Positions 14,487-25,669 of a DNA stretch of 64,000 nt are shown here, one piece after another (position 1 is the stretch's first letter; the number at the start of each line of letters is the position of its first letter). The DNA is from Stomorhina lunata. Lineage: Eukaryota > Arthropoda > Insecta > Diptera > Rhiniidae. A program made the position numbers and the translations under genes. The DNA is taken from positions 110,789,468-110,853,467 of the forward strand of contig OW121743.1 in assembly GCA_933228675.1 (NCBI GenBank), given 5' to 3'. Under the pieces are notes generated by a model. The model saw only the letters and a program-made list of their open reading frames with translations, searched no databases and was not told the DNA's origin.

Positions 14487-14690
14487 CATAGGCAGACCAT
14501 ACCACCAGAAGCCGAAGACTTTCTCTTATTTTCGTAAATATGACGATCATTAATGAAACTCTCGAAAATGCTTTTATTCTGTTGAAATTTGAATGTTAGC
14601 AAAGTCGGTTCAAGTGAACTGAAATATAATCTCGAACACTTTTATTTTTGTATACATTGTTTGAAATAAATATAATCGGAAAATAAATAT
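14487..14690 (-). repeat. Terminal module E of the satellite element, copy 1
   Basis: The reverse complement of this stretch is homologous to 36540-36850. Shared blocks include TTCGAGATTATATTTC, ACCGACTTTGCTAACATT, CATTAATGATCGT and CGGCTTCTGGTGGTATGG, ending GGCAGACC/GGGCTGCC and CCTAYGCCT. In both places the module lies at the outer edge of a satellite array with the same relative orientation, which argues that it is the true end of a composite element. It lacks a ~100-bp segment present in the 36.6-kb copy. Confidence 0.8.
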
Positions 14691-14764
14691 AATCGAAAAA
14701 TATTCCCAATTATTTTTCGAAACAGAAATAAATTCTAATATTATACAATTTTTTTTTTAAATAT

Positions 14765-17700
14765 TTTTTAGATATTGTCGATACCAACATTTTTTTATAG
14801 AAAATTTTTTGATAAAAATATTTTTTTGTGGAAAATTTTTCGAAAAAAATTATTTTTTATAGAAAATTTTTCGATGCAAATATTTTTTGTGAAAATTTAA
14901 AACAAAAAATATTTTTTTACCGAAAAAATTATGTAAAAAAAATTTTAAGAAACTTTTGAAAAAAAATTTATGTAGAAAAATTTTTGATAAAAAAAATTTT
15001 GATCAAAAATTTTGCTATAGAAAAATTTTGATTTTTCTACAGAAAAATTTTTGATACAAAAATTTTCTATAAATAAATGTTTGATAAAAAAAATTTCTAT
15101 AGAATAATTTTTGATAAAAAAAATTTCTGTAGAAAAATTTTTGATAAAAAGATTTCTATAGAAAAATTTTGATAAAAAAATTTTCTACAGAAAAATTTTT
15201 GATAAAAAAATTTTTATCAAAATTTTGGGACATCAAACATTTAATTAAAAAGTTTTACTGTAGTGTATTGCATTAAGATCCCAATTCATTACAATTATTT
15301 ATTATTGTAATAAGTAGTTTTTTTGATAAAACCAAAAAATGTTGGTGTTTTTTGATAAAAAAACAAAATTTTGAAATTTTCTATAGAAACATTTTTTATA
15401 AAAAAGTTTTTATAGAAAAATTTTGATAAAAAAAATTTTCTATAGAAAAATTTCAATAAAAAAGTTTTTATAGCAAAACTTTGATAAAAAAGTTTTTATA
15501 GAAAAATTTTGATAAAAAAAATTTTCTGTAGAAAAATTTTTGATAAAAAATTTTCTATAGAATAATTTTTGATAAAAAAATTTTGTTTTGATAAAAAATA
15601 TTTTCCATAAAATAATTTTTGATAAAAAAATTTTCTATAGAAAAATTCTTGATAAAAAAGTTTTCTATAGAAAACTTTTCATAAAAAAATTTTCTATAGA
15701 AAAATTTTGATTTTTCTATAGAAAAATTCTTTATAAAAAAGTTTTCTATAGAAAACTTTTGATAAAAAAATTTTCTATAGAAAAATTTTGATTTTTCTAT
15801 AGAAAAATTTTTGTTAAAAAAATTTTATATAGAAAAATTTTTGTTAAAAAAATTTTCTTTAGAAAAATTTTTAATAAAAAAATTTTCTTTAGAAAAATTT
15901 TTAATAAAAAAATTTTCTATAGAAAAATTTTCGATAAAAAAATTTTTCTATAGAAAAATCTTGATAAAAAAAATTCCTATAGAAAAATTTTTGATAGAAA
16001 CTTTTCTATAGATAAATTTTGATAAAAAAAAATTCCTATAGAAAAATTTTTGATAAAAACTTTTCTATAGAAAATTTAAAAAAAAAAAAATTTTTTATTG
16101 AAAAATTTTTGATACAAAAATTTTCTATTGAAAAATTTTTGATAAACAAATTTTCTATTAAAAATTTGTTGATAAAAAAAATTTCTAATTTTGATAAATT
16201 TTTATAGAATAGTTTTTGGTAAAAACAATTTTCTATAGATAAAAAAATTGTCTATAGAATAATTTTTGATAAAAAGTTTTGTATAGAAAAATCTGGATAA
16301 AAAAATATTATATAGAAAAATCAAAATTTTTCTATAGAAAAAATTTTCCAAAAAGAATTTACATCCCGACAATTTTGTTGTTTTTTGACAAAAAAAATTT
16401 TCTATAAAAAAATTTTTGACAAAAAAATTTTCTATAGGAAAATTTCTATTAAAAATTTTTTGATAAAAAAAATTTCTAATTTTGATAAAAAAAATTTCTA
16501 ATTTTGATAAAAAAATTTCTAATTTTGATAAAAAAAATTTTTTATATAATAATTTTTGCTAAAAACAATTTTCTATAGATAAATTCTTGATAAAAAAGTT
16601 TTGCACAAAAAAATTTTGATAAAAAAATTTTCTATAGAAAAATTTTGATTTTTGATAAAAAAAAAATTCTATTGAAAAATGTTTGATAAAAATATTTTCT
16701 AATGAAAAATTTGTGATAAAAAAAATTCTATAAATAAATTTTTGATAAAAAGAAATTTTCTATAGAATAATTTTGGATAAAAAAATTTTCTATAGAATAA
16801 TTTTTGATAAAAAGTTTTGTATAGAAAAATCTGGATAAAAAAATGTTGTTTAGAAAAATCAAAATTTTTCTATAGAAAAAATTTTCCAAAAAGAATTTAC
16901 ATCCCGACAATTTTGTTATTTTTTGACAAAAAGATTTTCTATAAAAAAATTTTTGACAAAAAAATTTTCTATAGAAAAATTTTTGATCATAAAATTTTCT
17001 ATAGAAAAATTTTTGATAAATTTTTTTTTGATTTTTCTTTAGAAAAATGTTTGATAAAAAATTTTTTATAAAAAAAATTTATTGAAAAACTTTTAATAAA
17101 AAAATTTTTTATTGAAAAATTTTTGATAAAAAAAAAATTTTATTGAAAAACTTTTGATAAAAAAATTTTCTATAGAATAATTTTTGATAAAAAAAATTTC
17201 TATAGAAAAATTTTGATTATTCTATAGAAAAATTTTGATTATTGTATAGAAAAATTTTGATTATTCTATAGAAAAATGTTGATTATTCTATAGAAAAATG
17301 TTGATTATTCTATAGAAAAATGTTGATTTTTTTATAGAAAAATTTTGATTTTTCTATAAAAAAATTTTTGATAAAAAAATTTTTATTGAAAAATGTTTGA
17401 TAAAAAAAAAAAAAAAAAATTCTATAAATAAATTTTTAAAAAAAAAAATTTTCTATAGAATAATTTTTGCTAAAAAAATTTTCTATGGAAAACTTTTTGA
17501 TAAAAAAGTTTTCTATAGATAAATTTTGATATAAAAATGTTTCATAGAAAAATTTATGACAAAAAAATTTTCTATTGAAGATTTTTTGATAAAAAAAAAT
17601 TTCTATTGAAAAATTGTTGACAAAAAAATTTCTATTGACAAATTTTTGATAAAAAAAAAATTTTCTATTGACAAATTTTTGATAAAAAAAATTTTCTATA

Positions 17701-17800
17701 AATAAATTTTTGAAAAAAAAAATTTTTCTATAGACAAATTTTTGAAAAAAAAAATTTTTCTATAGAAAAATTTTTGAAAAAAAAATTTTACATTAAATTT
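14765..17800 (+). repeat. ~30-bp satellite array S2
   Basis: Tandem units of the type TTTCTATAGAAAAATTTTTG followed by ATAAAAAA, diverged in length and sequence. A truncated copy of the ribozyme core interrupts the array at 15221-15347. A direct duplication with offset 538 bp (about 16240-16400 and 16778-16940) carries the unusual phrase TTTACATCCCGACAATTTTG, also found in opposite orientation at about 30370-30390. ORFs on either strand only translate the repeat. Confidence 0.92.
15221..15347 (+). repeat. Ribozyme-core copy 1, truncated before the hammerhead
   Basis: Begins TTTTGGGACATCAAACATTT, includes GATCCCAATTCATTACAAT, the loop TATTTATT and ATTGTAAT of the conserved hairpin, and ends at AAAAAATGTTGGTG. 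The expected CCTCGACGCG segment encoding the hammerhead is missing, replaced directly by satellite. It is homologous to 21614-21865 and 52482-52690. Confidence 0.85.
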
Positions 17801-19210
17801 TTTTTGTGGATTTTCATAATAAATTTGGAATATTCATAGTTTGACGATTGTTGAGTAACAATGTTAAATTTTTGGCATTTTAAATATTTTATGAATTAAA
17901 AAAATCGATTTTACAATTTTTTTTTTTTAATTGCAATGTAAATAACTCCAAAACCATAAAAAACATAAAAAACTTGTGTTTGCACGACTTTAGAGCAATT
18001 TTGTTCTTAATCCATTAATGTATTTTTCAATAAAATCGGATAAGTCGTTTTCAATATATGGTAATATAACTAGGACAACCTATTTAAAAATCCTAAACAT
18101 TAGATGAAAAATTTAAAAGAAATGGTTAACAAACTAGTAAGAAATAATCAGTCAAGACCGACTATTTAATACCCTTCACTACTAAGGTCAAATATGAACA
18201 AATTACTTTACAACTTTTTTTAAAATTTCGAGATTTAAGCATATTTATGTCATTTTCGGCAGAGGATTACCAAATTTCGATTATCAGTTTACATTTCCAA
18301 AATTCTTATCTTTGAAAGTTTTTAGTAAAAAAGTTCAATTAAAAGACTTTTGAGATTGTGTCTTGTATAGGAGGGATGGTATAATTTCGGCTACTATAAA
18401 CAGTATTTATGATAAATATTATTGAAATAGAATTAAATGTTTGTGTAATATTGTACTTAAGCTTTTTTCGTGGTAATGTATCGATATGATATAATAGTAT
18501 ATAATAAACATTAGTTATTCGAATAAAAATGAATATCTTATCTTTATTCTGACAGCATTTATAATTTATAATATAAAAAAAGCTATTTTCAAAACGCTTT
18601 TAATAAGTTATTAAATGTAAAATATTATTGTTTTTTTTCTATTAATAAAATGTACTTTTAAGCTGAATACTTATACAAACCAAGATTAAATAATCTATAA
18701 TTGCTTCATTTAACAGAAAAATTGTTTGATAATTTTAAATAATCTAGTGCATTTCATGTGTGGTATTAATATTATATGTATTTCTTTTTTTATAATTTTA
18801 ATATTGATTGCAAATGAATGTAGGAAAGAAAGCTTTCTTATCAGCAAATGTTTTACTTTTATTTTTTATTGCTGATTACTTGTATTTATTTTATGAATGT
18901 CATATTTGTTCATGACTAACAAATGAATATCAGAAAAACTTAATAAACACCCTACATACAAACTTTTGCTATAAGAAAAAAATGTTCAATAAATGCAAAA
19001 TATACTATATTATTTTACTATGTCATTTATTTTAAATACGTGATTAGTTTATTATAATTATTAAATGTTTAATAATTGATTGTTATTGTGATCTGGTAGT
19101 ATTCAATTTTCCAAACATTTATAGAGAGAAAAAACTTTATGGAGATTATATTTTGTAACATTTTTAAAATTAACTTTTAATACGAGGGGTACTATTTATG
19201 TTTGTTACTA
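17801..19210. other. Intergenic DNA between satellite arrays
   Basis: AT-rich, without recognised genes. A fragment matching the 3' end of repeat R1 in minus orientation lies near 18130-18195 (AGTAAGAAATAATC, then ATACCCTTCAC). Confidence 0.5.
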
Positions 19211-20960
19211 TTTATGTTTCGATAAAAAAATTTTGTATGGAATAATTTTCGACAAAAAATTTTTCCATAGAATTTTGCAAAAAAAAAAAAAATTATACAG
19301 AAAATTTTTCTATAGAAAAATGTTTGATTTTCTAATAAATTTTTAATAAAAAAAATTTGTAGTTTTAAAAATTTGTAAAAATTAAATCAAAAAATAATAT
19401 AAAAAATTTTAAATAAAAAAATTTCTATAGAAAAACTTTGAATAAAAAGATTATACGGAAAAATTTTTGATAAAATAATTTTCTAACAACAATTTTTGAT
19501 AAGAAAACTTTCTACATAAAAATTTTCAATAAACAATTTTTTTTAATTTAATATTAGTGAATTTAAGAAATTTTTTTATTACAAATTTTTTTATCAAAAA
19601 ATTTTCTTTCAAAATTTTTTTTATTAAAAATTTTTCTATAGAAATTTTTTTATTAAAATTTTTTCTAATAAAAGTTTTTTTTTATCAAAAATTTTTTTAT
19701 TAAAATTTTTTCTAATAAAAGTTTTTTTTATCAAAAATTTTTCTAAAAAAAAATTTGTTTTATCAAAAATTTTTCTATATTAAAATTTTCTATCTAAATT
19801 TTTTCTATAAAAAAATTTTTCTTATCAAAAATTTTTCTATAGAAAATTTTCTTATTAAAAATTTTTCTATGGAAATTTTTTTACAAAATTTTTTTGTAGA
19901 AAGTTTTTTATTAAAAATTTGTCTTTAGAAAATTTTTTTATCAAAAATTTTTCTATAGAACGTTTTTTTATTAAAAATTTTTGTATAGAAAAATTTTTTA
20001 TCAACAATTTTTCTATAGAAAATTTTTCAATAGACAATTTTTTATCAAAAATTTTTCTATGGAAATTTTTTTTATCAAAAATTTTTCTATTGAAAATTTT
20101 TTAATCATCAATTTTTCTGTAGAAAATTTTTTTATCAACAATTTGTCTTTAGAAAATTTTCTTATCAACAATTTTTCTTTAGAAAATTTTCTTATCAAAC
20201 ATTTTCTATAGAAAATTTTTATTATCAACAATTTTTCTATAGAAAATTTTTATTATCAACAATTTTTTTATAGAAAATTTTTTTATCAAAAATTTTTCTA
20301 TAGACATTTTTTTATCAAAAAGTTTTCTATATTTTGTTATTAGAAATTTTTCTATATAAAATTTTTTTATCAAAAATTTTTCTATATTAATTTTTTTTAT
20401 AAAATTGTTTTCTCTAGAAAATTTTTTATCAAAAATTTTTCTCTAGAAAAGTTTTTATCAAAAATTTTTCTATAGAAAATTTTTTTATAAAAACTTTTCT
20501 ATAGATTTTTTTATTAAAAATTTTTCAATAGAAAATTTTTGTATAAATTTTGAAAATTTTTCTTTCAAAAATTTTTTTATCAAAAATTTTTTGTATCAAA
20601 AATTTTTCTATATTAAAATTTTCTATATAATTTTTTTCTAAAGAAAATTTTCTTATTAAAAATTTTTCTACAAAAAATTTTCTTATTTAAAATTTTTCTA
20701 TGGAAAATTTTTTTGTTTTAAAACTTTTTTATTAAAAATTTCTTTATCAAAAATTTTTCCAAAGTTTTTTTTATCAAAAATTTTTCTACAGATTTTTTTT
20801 ATCAAAAATTTTTCTATATACATTTTTTTTATCAAAAATTTTTCTATAGAAAAGTTTTTTTTATCAAAAATTTTTCTATAGAAAAATTTTTTTTTATCAA
20901 AAATTTTTCTATATAAATTATTTTTATCAACAATTTTTAAATAGCATTTTTTTATCAAAA

Positions 20961-21212
20961 ATTCTTATTTATTCTGTCCGCAAAAAACATATAATGTCAG
21001 GTTTTATCTCTGTCTAGAATTAGGAATAATCCTCCTGAAGAGATGGCCTAACTAACCATCGAAACGCGTCGAGGAAAGATTTCCCCACCAACATTTGTTG
21101 GTTTTATCAAAAAACTATTTATTACAATAATAAATAATTGTAATAAATTGGGATCTTAGTGCAATATACTACAGTGAAACTTTTTAATTAAATGTTTGAT
21201 ATCCCAAAATTT
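20961..21212 (-). repeat. Ribozyme-core copy 2
   Basis: About 250 bp of non-satellite DNA running, on the plus strand, from ATTCTGTCCGCAAAAAACAT through the hammerhead (21023-21084) and a small CCAACATTTGTTGG hairpin. It continues through the covarying hairpin (ATTTATTACAAT, then ATTGTAATAAAT) to GTTTGATATCCCAAAATTTT. Satellite flanks both sides. It mirrors copy 3. Listed on the minus strand because copies 1, 3 and 4 are taken as the reference orientation; its hammerhead reads on the plus strand. Confidence 0.88.
21023..21084 (+). ncRNA. Type-I hammerhead ribozyme HHR1, copy 2 (intact)
   Basis: Elements in order: outer stem I GGAA (21023-21026); inner stem I TCCTC (21030-21034); core CTGAAGA (21035-21041), fitting C3-U4-G5-A6-N7-G8-A9; stem II GATGG (21042-21046), 9-nt loop, CCATC (21056-21060); GAA (21061-21063); minimal stem III AC/GT with loop GC (21064-21069); H17 = C at 21070. 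Inner stem I closes with GAGGA (21071-21075) and outer stem I with TTCC (21081-21084). Predicted cleavage falls between 21070 and 21071. ACGCGT is self-complementary, so two molecules could share a longer stem III. All invariant residues are present. Confidence 0.9.
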
Positions 21213-21613
21213 TTTTAATTGAAAATTTTTTTTATCAAAAATTTTGTATAGAAAATAATTTTTTTTTATCAACAATTTTTTTATAGATTTTTTTATCAAA
21301 AATTTTTCTATTGACAATTTTTTTGATAAAAAATTCTTTCATTAAAAATTTTTGTATAGAAAATTTTTTATATAAAATTTTTTGATAAAAAAATATCTAT
21401 ATAAAAATTTTTGAAAAAAAATTTTTTATAAAAAAATTTTATACAAAAAATTTTCTATACAAAAATTTTTAATAAAAGAATTTTTAATCAAAAAAATTGT
21501 CAATAGAAAAATTTTTGATAAAAAAATCTATAAAAAAATTGTTGATAAAAAAAAATTATTTTCTATACAAAATTTTTGATAAAAAATTTTCAATAGAAAA
21601 TTTTTTTAAAAAA

Positions 21614-21865
21614 ATTTTGGGATATCAAACATTTAAATAAAAAGCTTCACTGAAGTGTATTGCACTAAGATCCCAATTTATTACAATTATTTATTATTGT
21701 AATAAATAGTTTTTTGATAAAACCAACAAATGTTGGTGGGGAAATCTTTCCTCGACGCGTTTCGATGGTTAGTTAGGCCATCTCTTCAAGAGGATTATTT
21801 CTAATTTTAGACAGAGATAAAACCTGACATTATATGTTTTTTTGCAGGACAGAATAAATAAGAAT
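21614..21865 (+). repeat. Ribozyme-core copy 3
   Basis: Mirror partner of copy 2 about 21413. It carries TTTTGGGATATCAAACATTT, the covarying hairpin (TTTATTACAAT, loop TATTTATT, ATTGTAATAAA), the CCAACAAATGTTGG hairpin and a hammerhead on the minus strand. Differences from copy 2 are few, so the palindrome is young or has been homogenised by gene conversion. Confidence 0.88.
21742..21803 (-). ncRNA. Hammerhead HHR1, copy 3 (C3 lost)
   Basis: Same secondary structure as copy 2: GAGGA/TCCTC stem I, GATGG/CCATC stem II, GAA and ACGCGTC with predicted cleavage after 21756. The invariant core reads TTGAAGA because position C3 (plus 21791) is A on the plus strand instead of G. C3 is essential in known hammerheads, so this copy is predicted to be inactive or very slow. 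Confidence 0.8.
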
Positions 21866-23730
21866 TTTTGATAAAAAAAATTCTATTTAAAAATTGTTGA
21901 TAAAAATAATTTATATAGAAAAATTTTTGATAAAAAAAATTTTTCTATAGAAAAATTTTTGATAAAAAAAATTTTTCTATAGAAAAATTTTTGATAAAAA
22001 AAATTTTTCTATAGAAAAATTTTTGATAAAAAAAATGTATATAGAAAAATTTTTGATAAAAAAAATCTGTAGAAACATTTTTGATAAAAAAAACTTTGGA
22101 AAAATTTTTGATAAAGAAATTTTTGATAAAAAAGTTTTAAAACAAAAAAAAAATTTGAATAAGAAAATTTTTTGTAGAAAAATTTTTGATAAGAATATTT
22201 TCTTTAGAAAAAAATTATATAGAAAATTTTAATATAGAAAAATTTTTGATAAAAAAAAATTTTTGATAAAAAAATTTTTGATAAAAAAATTTTTATTAGA
22301 AAAATTTTTGAAAGAAAAATTTTCAAAATTTATACAAAAATTTTCTATTGAAAAATTTTTAATAAAAAAATCTATAGAAAAGTTTTTTATAAAAAAATTT
22401 TCTATAAAAAAATTTTTGATAAAAAATTGTCTATAGAAAAATTTTTGATAAAAACATTTATTATAGAAAAATTTTTTATAAAAAAATTAATATAGAAAAA
22501 ATTTTGATAAAAAAATTTTATATAGAAAAATTTCTAATAACAAAATATAGAAAACTTTTTGATAAAAAAATGTCTATAGAAAAATTTTTGATAAAAAAAT
22601 TTTCTATAGAAAAATTGTTGATAATAAAAATTTTCTATAGAAAATTTTTGATAAGAAAATTTTCTAAAGAAAAATTGTTGATAAGAAAATTTTCTAAAGA
22701 CAAATTGTTGATAAAAAATTTTCTATAGAAAAATTGATGATAAAAAAATTTTCAATAGAAAAATTTTTGATAAAAAAAATTTCCATAGAAAGATTTTGGA
22801 TAAAAAATTGTTTATTGAAAAATTTTTTATAGAAAAATTGTTGATAAAAAATTTTTCTATACAAAAATTTTTAATAAAAAAACGTTTTATAGAAAAATTT
22901 TTGATAAAAAAATTTTCTAAAGAGAAATTGTTAATAAAAAACTTTCTACAAAAAAATTTTGTAAAAAAATTTCCATAGAAAAATTTTTAATAAGAAAATT
23001 TTCTATAGAAAAATTTTTGATAAGAAAAATTTTTTTATAGAAAAAATTTAGATAGAAAATTTAAATATAGAAAAATTTTTGATAAAACAAATTTTTTTTA
23101 GAAAAATTTTTGATAAAAAAAAACTTTTATTAGAAAAAATTTAAATAAAAAAATTTCTATAGAAAAATTTTTGATAAAAAAATTTTTGAAAGAAAAATTT
23201 TTTGATAAAAGAATTTTTAATAAAAAAAATTTCTATAGAAAAATGTTTGATAAAAAAAAAATTTTATAGAAAAATCGTTAACAAAAATTTTCTATGGAAA
23301 AAATTTTCGATAAAAAAATTTTCTATAGAAAAATTTATCAAAAATTGTTCATAGAAAAATTTATAAGAATATTTAATAAAATGGAGTAGAAAACTTATTC
23401 CTTTTAAAATATCAGAACTACACATTGAAAAAATACCTTTTTAAGTTAAAAGTATAAAAAACGGCAACTCTGCATACGTTTCTATTCTCTTTGTGCCGAC
23501 CTCTGTTTATGTGTTTAGGTCAATGTTGGACAAGGTCTCTCTGATTCTCTCTTATTTTGTATTTTGCTACCCCAAGGGTAGCAGTTTTATTTCTAAAACT
23601 ATTGGCTATATGTTAGTATTTTTTAGAAACTTTTTGTAAATGCACAATGGGCAAAATACTTAAAAATTCAAAGAGAAAATTATTTTTTTTTTATTTTTGG
23701 AGTGAAATAAGCTAAAAACAGCCGCTTTAA

Positions 23731-24260
23731 GTATGAAACACAATTGGAACGAACGACCAATTTTCGGAACGAATATTCGGTGTTAGAAATAGAACATATG
23801 GGCTTATACGAAAGTGCTCACAATAGATGCGTACGACGAAATTCGTCGTGCGTTTGGAACAGTGCGATAGGTTTATTTCTATTTCATACGCAGACGAACG
23901 ACGAAAGTAGAGTGGCTGTATTTTCTTTTTGCTGTAAATATTAAATATTGTATGAGTTCTTGTTAAATATGGTCACCTTTAAATTTGTAAACAAAAAATA
24001 TTTATTTGAAATAAAATAAACTAAAAATATTTATCGTGTAAAATAATCAAAAAATAAAATGTACAAAAATACAAACGGTATAAGTGCGCGATATGTACGA
24101 AAGAGTGATTAAAATTCGCAAATCAAAAATTCAAAAAAATGGCGTCAACAACGTTTATTCGTCCCAAATGTGTTCAATAGACGAATGTACAAGACGAATT
24201 TTTAAAACCGAATTCGTCGTGCTGGACGAAAATAGTCGTTCGTCCCAATTATGTTTCTAC
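23731..24260. mobile_element. 530-bp TIR element (MITE)
   Basis: Left end GTATGAAACACAATTGGAAC followed by GAACGAC matches the reverse complement of the right end (GTAGAAACATAATTGGGAC followed by GAACGAC); imperfect inverted repeats continue for about 45 bp. Flanks are CTTTAA on the left and CTTTAG on the right, a possible 5-6 bp target duplication. The interior contains a near-palindrome ACGACGAAATTCGTCGT at about 23835. Two ORFs of about 60 codons inside lie partly in the TIRs and are not credible genes. Superfamily unknown. Confidence 0.7.
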
Positions 24261-24592
24261 CTTTAGTTATATAAACCCCATATTATCATATATTATGTCG
24301 ATATATTTTTATATTTTTTACAGTGAAATTAAAGTATAATTTAACGATTGAATTAAAATAACAAAAATTGTTTATTGGGACTTGATTAGATTCCAAAAAT
24401 GCCTTTTTCATAACTTGTTTAAAATAAAATATTTTTTCTTTCACACTAAATCTAAGAATTTTATTTCAAATTTCAAATAAAAAAAAAACAAATTTATTCA
24501 TTAATAAATTTGAATATTTGTTTCTGAAAAGAAAACAAAATAAACCAAATTTTCGTGTATTATAAATTTTAAAATATAAATTAAACGTTTAA

Positions 24593-25540
24593 ATGGATGT
24601 ATTTAAAGTACCCAAAAAAGTAAATCGTCATGTTATCAAAGCGATAAACATTTTAAAAAATGAAAACTCAGGTCCTATAAGTACGGATGAGATATTGGAT
24701 CAGGTCAAATATCAAATGAGAAATTTGGTGCCCGTGCCCAATATAGAAATGACCATACTTAAGTCGTTGAAAAATTTAAGTGATATTGGAGTAATTGAGA
24801 AAAAAGGAAAGCATGCTTTTAAAACGGCACCGGCTAAAAATCGCCATTCTTCTAAGCCTAGTGTAAGTTTTAACAGTTTTTAGATATATAATATCGTTCA
24901 ATTATTTTTTTTTTAATAATTTAAGGGTTCGCGCAAAAGAAGTTACAGCCACTTAAAACCTAATTCAAAAATTCGTTCTAACTATGACAGTGATGAGTCT
25001 CTGTCGGGCAATGAATACAAACGTACAGGCAAACGTATGTACACAAATAATAAAAAAATAAAATTTGCTGGTCGCAAAACGGACTTAAACAAGACTCGAC
25101 CACATACAAAACGCACAAATTCTCATTTTACTGTAGACTTTCTAGCGAGGTCGTTTTCACCTTCGGATGAAATAAATTTTGAACAAAATATTATGTCACA
25201 GGGCCTACCAATATTAAATGTTTGTGGTGATCTTAGCTTTGAAGGTGCCTCCACAACTCAACGCTTATCAAAAGATGTCATTTTTAATGATGATTTCTTT
25301 AATGTTTCCTTAAATCAAGCTTCGCCAAGCACAAGCATACAGGGAATATCTGAAAAATCTCCACTCACTATTGAAGAAGTTTTATATGACAATGATCTTA
25401 ACGATTTACCTAAAGACTCTAACGTTAAAGATCAAGAATCAAACAGTTTTTCATCAAAGTCGAAGCTAATGGCTGTTGGTTCGACAATTGAATTGAATTC
25501 TGCGTCAAAATCTCAAATGAATAATTCGGTGGAAAATTAA
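24593..25540 (+). CDS. Winged-helix-like nuclear protein, function unknown (2 exons)
   Basis: Exon 1 is 24593-24862 (90 codons), then a 63-bp intron (GTAAGT donor at 24863, TTTAAG acceptor ending 24925), then exon 2 24926-25540. The product is 294 residues. Residues ~10-80 have the helix-helix-helix-hairpin pattern of a small winged-helix domain, with an ILDQVKYQMR helix and a LSDIGVIEKKGKHAF wing. This recalls fly-specific DUF4777 or H15-like domains, without certainty. From about residue 80 the chain is basic (KNRHSSKPS, GSRKRSYS, KRTGKR), then acidic and Ser/Asn-rich to the end, without membrane segments. DNA binding and nuclear location are inference. An ATTAAA at about 25626 may be the poly(A) signal. 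The satellite starts about 130 bp downstream. Confidence 0.75.
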
Positions 25541-25669
25541 ATGATCTCTTCTGTATTCTTTCGTTTTTTAATTTTTTTTTGTGTAATATAATTATTTATA
25601 TATTTTGTATAAATACAGTTTTTGTATTAAATGTTAGAAATTTAAAAAAAAATATACAAGAAAAATATT

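Larger units (their letters stand above)
19215..23380. repeat. Giant inverted repeat: satellite arms around two ribozyme cores
   Basis: The axis is at 21413: CTTATTTATTCTGTCC at 20964-20979 matches its reverse complement at 21847-21862, and further landmarks agree. Left of the axis the satellite reads TTATCAAAAATTTTTCTATAG; right of it the complement. The arms (about 2 kb each) mirror irregular units one by one, so they come from one inverted duplication and not from two independent arrays. Core copies 2 (20961-21212) and 3 (21614-21865) sit at mirrored positions. The innermost ~400 bp is satellite too. Confidence 0.92.
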
